Notes: generated by a model from the letters alone, not told the origin. Shown: positions 19,984 through 30,392, numbered from the stretch's first letter. The stretch is 64,000 nt of DNA from Gammaproteobacteria bacterium (GCA_012960535.1 DUBB01000014.1:1-64000), one strand, 5' to 3'. Made by a program: numbers and translations.

Positions 19984-21534
19984 TCATGGCTCTTTAGTGA
20001 GGACCAGGCGTGCAACTGAACCCATAACCAGCAGCATGATCAGAGCCATGGGCAAGCCAATGATAATCGATGCAGCCTGTAGCGCTTCTATGCCACCGAC
20101 CAGCATCAACGTACATGAAACTGCACCGAGTATCAGACCCCATATAATTTTCATGATTGTGCTTTGGCTGACGTTGAGCATGTTGCAGATAACCAGTGTC
20201 GCTGAGTCCAGTGAGGTAACCAGCCAGGTGAATAGTAAAAAAGCCACTATCATAAAAAGCGGGCTCTTAATCTGGTCCAGACCCAGGTCGTCAATAGAGG
20301 CGATCAGGCCCAGGCTGTAGTCCTGGTTTACCGCACTACTGATTACGCCGCTGGTTGCGAGTTCTTGGTGTATTGCGGTCCCGCCGAATACACTCATCCA
20401 CAGTACGATCACCAGGGTAGGAACCAGCAAGACGCCCGTGATGAATTCTCTGATGGTCCTGCCTCTTGATATTCGGGCGACGAATAGCGCAACAAACGGT
20501 GTCCAGGCAAACCACCAGCCCCAGTAAAAAACGGTCCAGGCACCTTGCCAGGCCTGCTGCTCTGGCAGACCAGCAATCCAGAATCCCATGGGTAGAACGG
20601 CGAGAAAATACTCGATCAGCGTGTTCAGCAAAGTGACCAGAATAGGTACGGTGGGGCCAACTGCCAGAAAGGTCAGGAGTAACATTAAGCTGAGCCAGAT
20701 GTTGATCTCGCTGATGCGCCGGATACCTTTTGCTACCCCCGATATGGCTGAAACAATGCCGAGTACACAGACCAGAGCGACAATAATAATCTGGTTATAG
20801 AGATCGAAATCGAGCCCAGTAAAGGGTTCAATCGCTGCATTCATAATACTCACGGAAAGGCCGATGGAGGTGGCGACACCGAACACGGTTCCATAAAGTG
20901 CAATGCAGTCGATGAGGGATCCTGTTCTACCATTGATTCTTGCTTTACCCAGAAGGGGTGTTAAGGCTGTGCTAAATGCCAGCGGTTGATTGTGGCGGTA
21001 GGTACTATAAGCAATGGCCAGCGCCGCTAATGCATACATTGCCCAGCCGTGCAGTCCCCAGTGAAAGACGGTAACGACGATGGCTGGCACAACTGCCTGC
21101 TCGGAGCCTGCATTGAGTTCCAGAAAGGTTAGCAGAGGATTTTCATTTAGGTGGCTAATGGGTTCTGCAGCACCCCAATACAGTAACCCCGGCCCTAGAC
21201 CTGCACTGAATAACATGGCGAACCAGGACCAGCGGGAAAATTCGGGGGGTTCATTATGCTCGCCCAGTACTTCCCCTGCTTTTGGGTGAAACAATAGTGC
21301 CAGCATAAATAGCAGGATCGACCCGCTTGTTAAAATCAGAAACCAGTCAAAGTAGACGACCACCCAATCTCGCAGCAAACGGGTTAAAGCACTCGCAGCT
21401 TCAAGATCGAAAGCGGCATAACCGGAAAATACGGCTAGTGAAACAATGACAAAACTTGAAAGCAGCGACTTTGATTTTAATGATCTGTTGGCAGAGTCAA
21501 CCATAAATCCATACTTGTCCAGAAGCGGATTCAT
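19984..21534 (-). CDS. BCCT-family betaine/choline/carnitine-type transporter
   Basis: About 516 residues from ATG 21534, with 12 hydrophobic segments. The family core WTVFYWGWWFAWTPF and ISRGRTIREF in helix 8 and the following loop is intact, as is GPGLLYWGAAEP near helix 3. BCCT carriers import quaternary or related amines with Na+ or H+, or exchange them. The open frame extends to 21687, but the first 51 codons give a basic, cysteine-rich stretch not seen in the family, so the ATG at 21534 (or 21504) is preferred. It is divergent from a PQQ dehydrogenase. Substrate choice is not visible. Confidence 0.88.
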   Translation of the reverse strand: MNPLLDKYGFMVDSANRSLKSKSLLSSFVIVSLAVFSGYAAFDLEAASALTRLLRDWVVVYFDWFLILTSGSILLFMLALLFHPKAGEVLGEHNEPPEFSRWSWFAMLFSAGLGPGLLYWGAAEPISHLNENPLLTFLELNAGSEQAVVPAIVVTVFHWGLHGWAMYALAALAIAYSTYRHNQPLAFSTALTPLLGKARINGRTGSLIDCIALYGTVFGVATSIGLSVSIMNAAIEPFTGLDFDLYNQIIIVALVCVLGIVSAISGVAKGIRRISEINIWLSLMLLLTFLAVGPTVPILVTLLNTLIEYFLAVLPMGFWIAGLPEQQAWQGAWTVFYWGWWFAWTPFVALFVARISRGRTIREFITGVLLVPTLVIVLWMSVFGGTAIHQELATSGVISSAVNQDYSLGLIASIDDLGLDQIKSPLFMIVAFLLFTWLVTSLDSATLVICNMLNVSQSTIMKIIWGLILGAVSCTLMLVGGIEALQAASIIIGLPMALIMLLVMGSVARLVLTKEP

Positions 21535-21720
21535 TATTATACATACGCAGGTAACACATACAGGCAGAAACTGCTGAAATGCCGGCATAAGATATAGGTT
21601 GCACAAAGAGACAACTAGGCGTTCAGGGGGATGCCTTTTTGGGTGGGTATAACTACCCATTATAAAGTTGCTGGCCGTGTTTGACATGCGGTAACCTGAA
21701 AATGTGTTTGTTTGCTAGCG

Positions 21721-23895
21721 ATGTTGTATGGTGACAGGTCGCTGATGACGGTGAGAGGAGTGCTAAGTTTGCGGTGGTTATTAATTTTTTTTTATATTCC
21801 ATGGGTATCAGCCAGTCCAGATTCCCAGGAACTGGTGGCAGCTGATAGCGATGTTGGCAACTGGCTGACTCACGGCCGTACCTATTCGGAAACTCGACAG
21901 TCACCGCTTGTTCAGATTAATCCCAGCAATATTGATGATCTCGGCTTAGCCTGGTCCTTTGATACCGGGACTAAACGGGGCCTGGAAGCGTCTCCCATTG
22001 TTGTTGATGGGGTAATCTACAGCACAGCGGCGTGGAGTACGGTATTTGCCAATGATGCTGTTACTGGCGAATTGCTCTGGCGTTTTGACCCTCAGGTACC
22101 GCGGGAATGGGGCGCTAATGCCTGTTGTGATGTGGTGAATCGCGGTGTAGCAGTCCTAAATGATCACCTTTTTGTAGGCACCATAGATGGCCGACTAGTT
22201 GCCCTTAATCGTTTCTCAGGCGATGTAGTCTGGGAAACCTTGACCATTGATAAATCAAAGCCTTACACCATTACCGGTGCTCCCCGGGTTATCAAGGACC
22301 TGGTGATGATTGGTAATGGCGGTGCAGAGTATGGTGTACGAGGTTATATTTCAGCCTACCATGCCGATACCGGTAAACTTTCCTGGCGTTTTTATACGGT
22401 CCCCGGGGATCCAGATTTGCCAGAAGAATCAAGCGCCATGGAAATGGCCAGGAAAACCTGGACAGGTGATCTGTACTGGCAGGTGGGCGGCGGCGGCACA
22501 GTATGGGATTCCATGGCATACGATCCTGATCTTGATCTGTTATATATCGGCACCGGCAACGGATCCCCGTGGAATCGCCATATAAGAAGCCCAGACGGTG
22601 GTGATAACCTGTTTCTGTCTTCCATTGTCGCACTGAAAGCAAGCAGTGGAGAATATGTCTGGCACTACCAGACTACGCCCGCTGATACCTGGGACTACAC
22701 CGCGACCCAACACATGGTGCTGGCAGACCTGTTGATTGAGGGTGAGCTTCGACAGGTACTGATGCAGGCACCCAAGAATGGCTTTTTCTACGTGCTTGAT
22801 CGACGCACCGGTGAATTGATTTCGGCTCAGAACTATGTTCCGGTTTCCTGGGCTAGTCATGTTGATCCGCTAACCGGTCGTCCGGTTGAAACAGCAGTCG
22901 CTGATCACGTCAATGATAGCCAGTTGACCCGGCCGGCGCCTTTTGGCGGACATAACTGGCAACCCATGGCTTTCAATAGCAGCACTGGCCTGATGTATAT
23001 TCCTGCCATGGAAAATCTGTCAGTTTATAACACGCCTGAGACGTTCAAATTTAATAAAGGACCTCACTGGAACACCGCTCAGGACGATGAGGCTAACCTC
23101 GAAGGGCCTTCTGCAGAGCAGATGTTACCGCTGATGAAGCGTTTGTTAACCGGCATGACCATTGCCTGGGACCCGGTTAAGCAACGTGAAATCTGGCGGG
23201 TCCAGCACAACACCATGTGGAACGGGGGATTGTTGACAACGGCTGCAAATCTGGTGTTTCAGGGTACCGGTGAGGGACGGTTCTCGGCCTATGATGCAAC
23301 CACCGGCCGCAGGCTGTGGGAAACTGATGTAGGCAACGGGATCATTGCACCTCCAATCAGTTATGCGGTAAACGGTGAGCAGTACGTCGCCGTAATGGCT
23401 GGCTGGGGCGGCGCTGTCGGCCTGGTTCTGGCAGAGGAAGATGCCAAAGCAGGGGGCCCCGGCCGATTGCTGGTCTATAAACTCGGTAGCAAGGCTAAAT
23501 TGCCTCAGGTTCTGCAGAAAGAACCGGTATTCAGGCGTCGGCAGATGGCCGCGAGCGATCTGCAACTTGAAAACGGCATGCTATTGTATAATCAGCATTG
23601 CATGCGTTGCCATGGCATGGGAGTGGCTAATAAAGGCTTAACGTCGGACTTGAGAATGATGTCCGATGATACCCATCGCTTATTCAAGCCTATTGTGCTC
23701 GAGGGCCTGTACCGCTCTGTTGGCATGATTGGTTTTGCTGATGTGCTCAGTGGAAGTGATGCCAGCGATATTCATCAGTATATAAATGCTGCGGCGAACA
23801 GTCAGTGGCAGCAACAACAGCAGCCTGCCTGGCTGATCAGTTTAAAGCAGTGGTTTTTAGACAAAGTGGGTCTGATTCTGGCGCAGGTTCTATAG
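21721..23895 (+). CDS. Periplasmic PQQ-dependent quinohaemoprotein alcohol dehydrogenase
   Basis: About 724 residues: a signal peptide (LLIFFYIPWVSA), an eight-bladed PQQ propeller with repeated W-box segments (for example GRRLWETDVG, GELLWRFDP), the adjacent-cysteine pair ANACCD that lies against PQQ, the catalytic DTWDYTATQ, and a C-terminal c-type haem domain with CMRCH. It oxidises alcohols in the periplasm and passes electrons through its haem to the respiratory chain. The start could be ATG 21721 or ATG 21745; both keep the signal peptide. PQQ synthesis genes are not in the window. Confidence 0.88.
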   Translation: MLYGDRSLMTVRGVLSLRWLLIFFYIPWVSASPDSQELVAADSDVGNWLTHGRTYSETRQSPLVQINPSNIDDLGLAWSFDTGTKRGLEASPIVVDGVIYSTAAWSTVFANDAVTGELLWRFDPQVPREWGANACCDVVNRGVAVLNDHLFVGTIDGRLVALNRFSGDVVWETLTIDKSKPYTITGAPRVIKDLVMIGNGGAEYGVRGYISAYHADTGKLSWRFYTVPGDPDLPEESSAMEMARKTWTGDLYWQVGGGGTVWDSMAYDPDLDLLYIGTGNGSPWNRHIRSPDGGDNLFLSSIVALKASSGEYVWHYQTTPADTWDYTATQHMVLADLLIEGELRQVLMQAPKNGFFYVLDRRTGELISAQNYVPVSWASHVDPLTGRPVETAVADHVNDSQLTRPAPFGGHNWQPMAFNSSTGLMYIPAMENLSVYNTPETFKFNKGPHWNTAQDDEANLEGPSAEQMLPLMKRLLTGMTIAWDPVKQREIWRVQHNTMWNGGLLTTAANLVFQGTGEGRFSAYDATTGRRLWETDVGNGIIAPPISYAVNGEQYVAVMAGWGGAVGLVLAEEDAKAGGPGRLLVYKLGSKAKLPQVLQKEPVFRRRQMAASDLQLENGMLLYNQHCMRCHGMGVANKGLTSDLRMMSDDTHRLFKPIVLEGLYRSVGMIGFADVLSGSDASDIHQYINAAANSQWQQQQQPAWLISLKQWFLDKVGLILAQVL

Positions 23896-23912
23896 CTGGC
23901 TAAATGAAACGA

Positions 23913-25004
23913 TCAGCTAATGACTCCCCGAGCTGCTAAATCCCGTAGCTGTTCTATTTCCAGACCGAGTTCCATGAGCACCTCTACGGTATGCTGGCCC
24001 AGTTCGGCTGAGGGTTGCTGAACCTGGTGTTGGGTCTTGCTGAAACGCACCGGTGCCCTGGGTTGAACCATTATGCCGCCGCGGGGGTGATCAGACTGTT
24101 TCAGGATGTCCACAGCCTGGATCTGTGGATCATCCCTGATATCCTCACGTCGGTTGACTCTGGATACGGGGACCTCATTTTCTGCAAACAGATTGATGAG
24201 CTCCTCGGTTGAATAGCTCGAGCAGTCGCCATTTAATTGATGCGAGACGATGGCACCGTCCCGAGTCTGGTTGATTTCATAAAAATCGGCGAGATCCCCG
24301 GCATGATGCACGCCGTCACCCTCAAAACTGTGATTCCACATGAGATCAGGCCAGTTAAAGTAAAGGGCAGCGTCCAGCATGGAAAGCTGTAGATGCTGCC
24401 CGCCCTGACCTCTTTCTTTCGCCAGTAGCGCTGCGGTAATACCCTGGGCAATGGTCAAGGCAGTCACCTTGTCATAGATAATAGTCCGAACCATGGCCAG
24501 TTGGTTATCTTCTGATTGGGCATCAAGGATGCCACTGATACCCTGTATGACATAGTCATAGACCTTTTGATCGGCATAAGGGCCGACATCACCCATTCCT
24601 GAAATGGAGGTGTAGATGAGATTGGGATTAACCTGACTCAGGTGCGGGTAACCCAGACCTAATCGATCCATTTTACCTGGGCGATAGTTCTGCAGTAAAA
24701 CATCTGAAGTCCTAGCCAGCTGCAGGACCAAATTTTGCCCTTCAGGCTGTTTCAGATTGATGGCAACTGAGCGTTTGTTACGATTGATCATGGCGTAAAT
24801 AGCGCTCAGACCATTCCTGCTGGCACCCAGCCTGCGCACACCGTCACCCCAGCCAGGGGGCTCTATTTTTATAACATCAGCGCCCTGATCAGCCAGCATG
24901 ACGGCTGCCATCGGGCCCGATACCACTGAGGATAAATCCAGTATGCGGATACCTTCTAGCGGTCCCTTAACAGGGGTATTGTTTACCGAGTCGAATTCAC
25001 TCAT
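23913..25004 (-). CDS. CaiB/BaiF family III CoA transferase, internally shortened
   Basis: 363 residues. The N-terminal LDLSSVVSGPMAAVMLADQG core and the catalytic Asp region (IIYDKVTAL) are present, followed by the GGQHLQLSMLDA segment. Family III enzymes move CoA between carboxylic acids. It is about 35 residues shorter than usual: after DGAIVSHQLNG the sequence jumps to the TEELINLF helix, leaving out the block that normally contains the RPELADDPRF-like stretch. The frame is kept, so this is a clean internal deletion. It may still fold or may be impaired. It converges with the PQQ dehydrogenase, 17 bp apart. Confidence 0.8.
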   Translation of the reverse strand: MSEFDSVNNTPVKGPLEGIRILDLSSVVSGPMAAVMLADQGADVIKIEPPGWGDGVRRLGASRNGLSAIYAMINRNKRSVAINLKQPEGQNLVLQLARTSDVLLQNYRPGKMDRLGLGYPHLSQVNPNLIYTSISGMGDVGPYADQKVYDYVIQGISGILDAQSEDNQLAMVRTIIYDKVTALTIAQGITAALLAKERGQGGQHLQLSMLDAALYFNWPDLMWNHSFEGDGVHHAGDLADFYEINQTRDGAIVSHQLNGDCSSYSTEELINLFAENEVPVSRVNRREDIRDDPQIQAVDILKQSDHPRGGIMVQPRAPVRFSKTQHQVQQPSAELGQHTVEVLMELGLEIEQLRDLAARGVIS

Positions 25005-25207
25005 AGCAGCATCTGTTGTCCTTGAAGGGACAGTAAACCTGCTCGGTTGGCTGGAAGCAAGCCTGCATTGTAGGTCTCTACCAGCGTGGCCTTTTCAGTC
25101 AGCAGGATACACAATGCCGCTACCTGATATTGGCAAGCCAGGCGTTGTACCGGTTAAACATAAGGGCCCGGTGGCAGGCCCGGGCATGGGCCTTGCTCTG
25201 TCAGGGG

Positions 25208-27943
25208 TTAAGGCATGTTCGCTTCTATACAGGCTTCAATTTTATCACTGGTAATGCGAGTTGCCGTGGCAGATACGGCACCTTCAATGAGAGAGTCATC
25301 CCGGAAACCAAAGAAATAACGAATTACCATCAAGCCGTCTGCTAATGCTCTAGTTTCCCCATCACCATCGATATCTATGGCAGCACTGTGAGTCTCCAGA
25401 AACGCTTCAATCTCGCTTGGCAAAGTTCGCTCGCCATTCATATCAACCGCCGCATCGACCAGCGGATCACCTGTAAATTCAAACAGGTAGCGGATGAACA
25501 GCAGTCCATCTTCCAGTGGCTCTACCGAGTTATTTGCATCGATATCCCAAGTGAAACCATCTGAAGCACAGGTAGTTGTGCCATCATCAACATAGGCAAA
25601 GGCGCCGCCTTCCGTACCAGAGATGAGATCATCGTATGCCAATACTTTAACGTCTTCGTGGTCATCCGTGCAGGAATCGCCGTAAACAGCCCAGCTGCTG
25701 CCGCCATCGGTAGACTCCAGGATACAGTTATCATAGGCAACCCAGACATGATCAGCATCTGCTGGCTCAACGGCAACGGCGCTGAAACCGGAATGACTGG
25801 CTGTCGGCGTAACATCAGAAAACTGCCAGCAATCAAAGCCTGAAGTGCTGCAGCTAGTGGAGCTTTCCAGTTCTCCCTTGTAGACAGTCTGGTCGCTGGT
25901 GACGTAAACGACGCCGCTATAAGCGGATGAATTGGTTGTGCCGTCCAGCGCAGTAATGTATTCACCTTGAAGGGCGGCAAAAACTGTGTCTGTAGAATGC
26001 GAAGGTTCCCACCATGCTGAACTTGAACATAGACTTAACCTGGATCGAATACCGGTTTCACTGCTTCTGCCATCTCGATCACCCACGGCTGCCCAGAGGA
26101 AATTGTCATTCGACAGGATGGCATTGACCGGCATTTTCAGTAGCCCTGTCCCGGAGTTCAGGGTGTCTACGTTCCAGGCGAGGCCTTTATCGTCAGAATA
26201 GAAGATGCCTCCTTCCAGGCCGGTGTCGGTATTAGCAACTGATAGATAAACTCGATCACAGGATCCTGCACTGGAAGTCTGCCACTCCAGAGAGGTGGTA
26301 TAGCTTCGGTCGGCCCGGTCGGACTCCAAGGGCATGCCTGTGCCAGAGTATGCGGCATCCAGGGGATCAAACACCCTGGTCCAGTTGGTGGCAACATCGA
26401 CCAGGGCAATGGCGCCATCGGCCCGGTCATTGCGATACACACTGTTTGTACCAATTAATGCCAGCGTTTTGTCTGCAGGGTCTATGGCGACCGCTCTGGC
26501 GGGCGCGCCATCACCGCCCACATAAATGGGAAAGACCCAGCCCGAGGTATCAGCAACGCTGGTAGGGTCGGCAGGATTGTATCCCTGGGCGAAGCCTGAG
26601 CCACTTTTGGTGACGATCCAGAGCTCTTTATCCGTAGCCGAATTTTCAAAAAAGTCCAGGTCGTTAACAACAAGGCCCTCGATACCGATGGCATTACCCA
26701 TTTCCTCGCCTGCGGGGTTGGGAAACCCCGTTGCCGGATCGTGGGTAATCTGACCGATTGCCAGATCGCTGGCGATGTATAGTTGGGTATCATCATTGGG
26801 GTCAATAGCAAGAGCACCATCATTGACATTTGAAGTCATGGTAATGCTGGGTCCATCTGGCCCAGAAGGAGAGATGGTAGAACTTAACTGCTGGACTGCC
26901 GTCCAGGATGGGCTACTATCGTCAAGATCCATTACAACTTTAGAAATAAAAACGTTTCGGCTTTCTGTTCCCGATGAGGCGGAGCCTCTGAACCGTATGA
27001 CATCGCCATTCGGATAACCATCGGTAAAGTCGTAATCTTCGCAACCGCTGGCTGTCTGGCCGCATTGGTAGTCCCAGCCATCGTTCCAGCTGGCGCCGCC
27101 ATCGCTGCTCTTGAACGCCATACCATTGGTAGATGAACCGGCTATGTAGATTGTGTCACCACTGCTATCTGCCGGGTCCGCGCCGATCAGGTGGATCTCC
27201 AGTGAACAGTCACTTAGGGGGCAGGCGCCGGTCCGTATTTCCACAGGCGCAGTGGCAGGCAGGCTGGCCGTTAGGTCTGCGGTTGTCGAAACCCAGTTGG
27301 TAGACCAGAGGCTTAACCCGCCGGTAGCGCCCCGGGTAACCACATAACCCTTGGTCGACGATACAACAGCAAAGTCAACTATTTGATCACCGCTGGTATG
27401 GCTGAAGACGCTAGTGAATGCGCCACCGGCACCTGATGCGTTACGATAGATATCACCTTCATTTGTACCGGCATACATGCCGGATGAATGGCCGTGCAGG
27501 GAAGTAACCTCATCAAGGGCAGCGCTACTACTGTCGAGGGACGCAGTCCATGACACAGCGGTACCGGATAGGTCTCCGTAATTGCTGCTCTCGTAAAGCG
27601 CACTGAATCTGCTGTCTGCATTAAATGAGATGACCCCATAGACCACCCCCGCATTGGCAATGTCTTCCTCTACCATGGAAGCTTGACCCGGTAATTTGTC
27701 GGTGATGGTCGCATCGTCAGGATTGGTGACCGATTCCCAGGTCGGTATTGTCGCGCTGGGGTTCCATCTGAAAATGCCGCGCTGGCTGGTATCTACAGCG
27801 ATGAGGACCTCTGAAGTGCCCGCATTGTCCATAGCCTCTATGTCCGCCACGTGTCCACCATACAGGCCGATATTTTCTTTGACTGGATTGGCTGCACAGG
27901 CCATTGAAAATCCTGCTACCAGTGTCACAAGCAATCTCTTCAT
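25208..27943 (-). CDS. Secreted Asp-box beta-propeller protein with C-terminal dockerin-like repeats
   Basis: About 911 residues from ATG 27943, which gives a typical signal peptide (MKRLLVTLVAGFSMACA). The body is acidic and Ser/Thr-rich, with Asp-box motifs of sialidase/sortilin-type propellers: SSDGGASW, YSDDKGLAW, STDGGSSW. The C-terminus has two dockerin/EF-like units, DIDANNSVEPLEDGLLFIRY and DIDGDGETRALADGLMVIRY, each with Asp ligands and an LxDGLxxIRY helix, a tail common in secreted proteins of marine gammaproteobacteria. Role could be glycan binding, hydrolysis or surface attachment; no catalytic residues can be assigned. Upstream in-frame codons to 28063 look non-coding. Confidence 0.75.
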   Translation of the reverse strand: MKRLLVTLVAGFSMACAANPVKENIGLYGGHVADIEAMDNAGTSEVLIAVDTSQRGIFRWNPSATIPTWESVTNPDDATITDKLPGQASMVEEDIANAGVVYGVISFNADSRFSALYESSNYGDLSGTAVSWTASLDSSSAALDEVTSLHGHSSGMYAGTNEGDIYRNASGAGGAFTSVFSHTSGDQIVDFAVVSSTKGYVVTRGATGGLSLWSTNWVSTTADLTASLPATAPVEIRTGACPLSDCSLEIHLIGADPADSSGDTIYIAGSSTNGMAFKSSDGGASWNDGWDYQCGQTASGCEDYDFTDGYPNGDVIRFRGSASSGTESRNVFISKVVMDLDDSSPSWTAVQQLSSTISPSGPDGPSITMTSNVNDGALAIDPNDDTQLYIASDLAIGQITHDPATGFPNPAGEEMGNAIGIEGLVVNDLDFFENSATDKELWIVTKSGSGFAQGYNPADPTSVADTSGWVFPIYVGGDGAPARAVAIDPADKTLALIGTNSVYRNDRADGAIALVDVATNWTRVFDPLDAAYSGTGMPLESDRADRSYTTSLEWQTSSAGSCDRVYLSVANTDTGLEGGIFYSDDKGLAWNVDTLNSGTGLLKMPVNAILSNDNFLWAAVGDRDGRSSETGIRSRLSLCSSSAWWEPSHSTDTVFAALQGEYITALDGTTNSSAYSGVVYVTSDQTVYKGELESSTSCSTSGFDCWQFSDVTPTASHSGFSAVAVEPADADHVWVAYDNCILESTDGGSSWAVYGDSCTDDHEDVKVLAYDDLISGTEGGAFAYVDDGTTTCASDGFTWDIDANNSVEPLEDGLLFIRYLFEFTGDPLVDAAVDMNGERTLPSEIEAFLETHSAAIDIDGDGETRALADGLMVIRYFFGFRDDSLIEGAVSATATRITSDKIEACIEANMP

Positions 27944-28078
27944 ATCAGGAGCTCTCTTATTAGAAGTCTTTTTTTTGATACTACACATATAGCAGATAAG
28001 GATCAAAAGAGCCGCTTCACAAAAGATTTTACTTTTGTCATAGTGGCTGCCGTCTGGGTGCACTGTTTAGGCATCTCG

Positions 28079-28121
28079 ACCTGGCGGTGGTCAGTCAGGT
28101 GTACCGGCTGGGCCGCCAGGT
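28079..28121 (-). repeat. 9-bp inverted repeat downstream of rlmKL
   Basis: ACCTGGCGG (28079-28087) and CCGCCAGGT (28113-28121) pair perfectly around a GC-rich 25-base centre. It lies 33 bp past the rlmKL stop and about 135 bp before the next ATG on the same strand. It may end the rlmKL message, but no U-run follows. Confidence 0.4.
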
Positions 28122-28153
28122 GCAGCGGGTTTGACGGCTACAATAGCGTTCAA

Positions 28154-30319
28154 CTATCTTGAAAGTTGCCAGCACTGATGGATATTCCGGCGTCGACTGA
28201 AATCTACTGGGATGGTTTCAGTGCTGATGTCGATGACATTGAATTCGTCCTGTATTCGGTGATCCAGCTTGAATTTTCGCAGATTTGTAGAGAAATACAG
28301 GGTTCCCCCAGGTCGAAGTAACCTGATGCTGTTACCAATCAGGTCAGCATGATCATCGGCAACATTAAATGCCTGGTCCATGCGCTTTGAATTCGAAAAG
28401 CTGGGGGGGTCGACCAGTATCAGATCATAGCTGGCCGGTTTTTGCTGGACCAGCCACTTCAGGCAATTAGCCTGGACGAGTTCATGCTGGTCCGTTGACA
28501 GGTTATTCAGCAGCAGATTTCTTTTCGCCCAATCCAGGTAGGTGCGGGACATATCCACAGAGGTCGTCTTGATAGCGCCTCCCAGTGCGGCCTGGACTGT
28601 GGCCACGCCTGTATAGGAAAACAAGTTGAGAAAAGTCTTGCCGGCCGCCTGTTCTTTCAGGGTTTGCCTGAGCGGGCGATGATCAAGAAAGATTCCCGTG
28701 TCCAGGTAGTCCTCGAAATTAACCCAGAGCTTAGCGGTCGATTCTCTGATCTGGTGAAATTCATGCGAGGTGTTCCTGCGCTCATACTGGGATTCGCCTC
28801 GTTGGCGAGTGCGCGTTTTGTAGAACAGCTGTTCCTCGTTGACATTGAAAATGGCCTTGCACACGGTCACCAGTTCCTGTGTTCTGAATTTTGCTTTCAC
28901 TGGATCGATACTGGCTGGGGCTTCATATTCCTGGATACAGACCCATCTTTCAGTCTGATCATCGGCGCCTTGGTAGACGTCGATGGCAGCAGCGTAATCT
29001 GGTAGGTCGGCATCAAAGGTTCTGTAACAGGTGACCCCGGATTTCCTGGCCCAGCGGGAGATTTGTTTAAGATTTTTAGTCAGCCGATTCCTGAACATAA
29101 CAGCCTGAGGGCTTATCTCATCTGGCTCAAGTATTCTTGGCAGTCGATCGTCTCGATAGAATCGCGATTTGTCTATGTCGAACTGTATCAGTTTGCAGGC
29201 AAGGGCACCGTTATAGAGCGTATGCAGTTTTTCCGCCCGGAGGCCCATATGTTTGCCAAGGGCCGGGTCCTCTGTGAAGATCGCGGCCCTCCAGCCTACT
29301 AGTTGCGCCTTGGCTAACGTCCCCAGCGCTTTGTAAAGGGCAGGTAGTTCGCCGCTTTTTGCCAGTCGTTTGCCGTAGGGTGGGTTGCTTACCATGAGGC
29401 CATGACTGGGTAGGTCGTGGCGAAAAGTGAATATATCCTGGTAGGCAAACTGGATTTTATGGCTCAGCCCGACCCGGTCGGCATTTGACCGCGCCTGTTC
29501 TAGTACCCGGCGGTTGTTATCGAAACCAAGTATCACAGGTAATCCTTTAAGGCCTTTATCGCGTCGATATTGTGCTTCGGCAGTTAACCGCTGCCAGATA
29601 CTCTGGCGATGCTGCTGCCAGTTGACAAAGCCCCAGTGTTGTCGAGTCAGGCCAGGGGCTATATCGGCTGCCATAAGAGCGGCTTCGATCACCAGTGTGC
29701 CGGAGCCGCACATCAGATCGATGAAGGCACCCTGGGAGGCGGCTGTTTCATGCCATCGGCTGCGAACCAGGATGGCTGCTGCCAGATTCTCTTTGAGCGG
29801 TGCAGGGCCGGCGTCCAGACGATAGTTTCGCTGGTGCAGACTGGTACCGGACAGATCCAGATAAAGCGAGGCCTGGTTCGCAGAGATATAACAGTTGATA
29901 CGGATATCGGGAGCGTCACGGTCGACGTTGGGTCGCAGGCCCTGGCTTTCCTGAAAATAATCGACTATGGCATCTTTGACTCTTAGCGACGCGAAATGGC
30001 TGTGGGTAATCCCGGAATTTGAGAGATTAGTATCAACAGCGATAGTTTGTTCTGCACTGAGATGCGCAGACCAGTTTATTGCTTTAACACCCTGGTATAA
30101 GGCATCGGTAGAAGGTGCCGCAAAATCTGCCAGAGGCAACAGGATGCGATTCGCCAGCCTGGACCAGAGACAGGCTCGGTAAGCGGTTTCCAGATCACCG
30201 CTAAAGTGTGCGCCGCCGCGAGACTCTTTTACCTGGCTGGCACCCATTTGGCTCAGCTCTCTGGCGAGCAGGTCTACCATGCCTTTTGGCGCTGTTGCGA
30301 AGAAGGTGTCATGTGTCAT
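28154..30319 (-). CDS. rlmL: Bifunctional 23S rRNA m7G2069 / m2G2445 methyltransferase RlmK/L
   Basis: 721 residues, close to E. coli RlmKL. The N-terminal half has a THUMP domain, the Rossmann methyltransferase motif DLMCGSGTLVIEA and the NPPYGKRL catalytic motif of N2-guanine enzymes (RlmL). The C-terminal half has a second methyltransferase, FLNLFSYTGVATVQAA and DPPSFSNSKRM (RlmK). It modifies helix 74 and domain V of 23S rRNA during 50S assembly. The fused form is typical of Gammaproteobacteria, which helps place the organism. It is monocistronic here; the start ATG at 30319 matches the family. Confidence 0.95.
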   Translation of the reverse strand: MTHDTFFATAPKGMVDLLARELSQMGASQVKESRGGAHFSGDLETAYRACLWSRLANRILLPLADFAAPSTDALYQGVKAINWSAHLSAEQTIAVDTNLSNSGITHSHFASLRVKDAIVDYFQESQGLRPNVDRDAPDIRINCYISANQASLYLDLSGTSLHQRNYRLDAGPAPLKENLAAAILVRSRWHETAASQGAFIDLMCGSGTLVIEAALMAADIAPGLTRQHWGFVNWQQHRQSIWQRLTAEAQYRRDKGLKGLPVILGFDNNRRVLEQARSNADRVGLSHKIQFAYQDIFTFRHDLPSHGLMVSNPPYGKRLAKSGELPALYKALGTLAKAQLVGWRAAIFTEDPALGKHMGLRAEKLHTLYNGALACKLIQFDIDKSRFYRDDRLPRILEPDEISPQAVMFRNRLTKNLKQISRWARKSGVTCYRTFDADLPDYAAAIDVYQGADDQTERWVCIQEYEAPASIDPVKAKFRTQELVTVCKAIFNVNEEQLFYKTRTRQRGESQYERRNTSHEFHQIRESTAKLWVNFEDYLDTGIFLDHRPLRQTLKEQAAGKTFLNLFSYTGVATVQAALGGAIKTTSVDMSRTYLDWAKRNLLLNNLSTDQHELVQANCLKWLVQQKPASYDLILVDPPSFSNSKRMDQAFNVADDHADLIGNSIRLLRPGGTLYFSTNLRKFKLDHRIQDEFNVIDISTETIPVDFSRRRNIHQCWQLSR

Positions 30320-30392
30320 GACGTTGAGTTTAACATGCTCGGCTGGCCTGAATGAGGGGCCTTACATTTCTCAGATAATTTGATTGAGTCTT

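Noticed and set aside
25140-25190. GC-rich dyad (GGGCCCGG ... CCCGGGC) after the Asp-box protein gene as a terminator
   Set aside because: Stem pairing is possible in several registers but no T-run follows on the minus strand.
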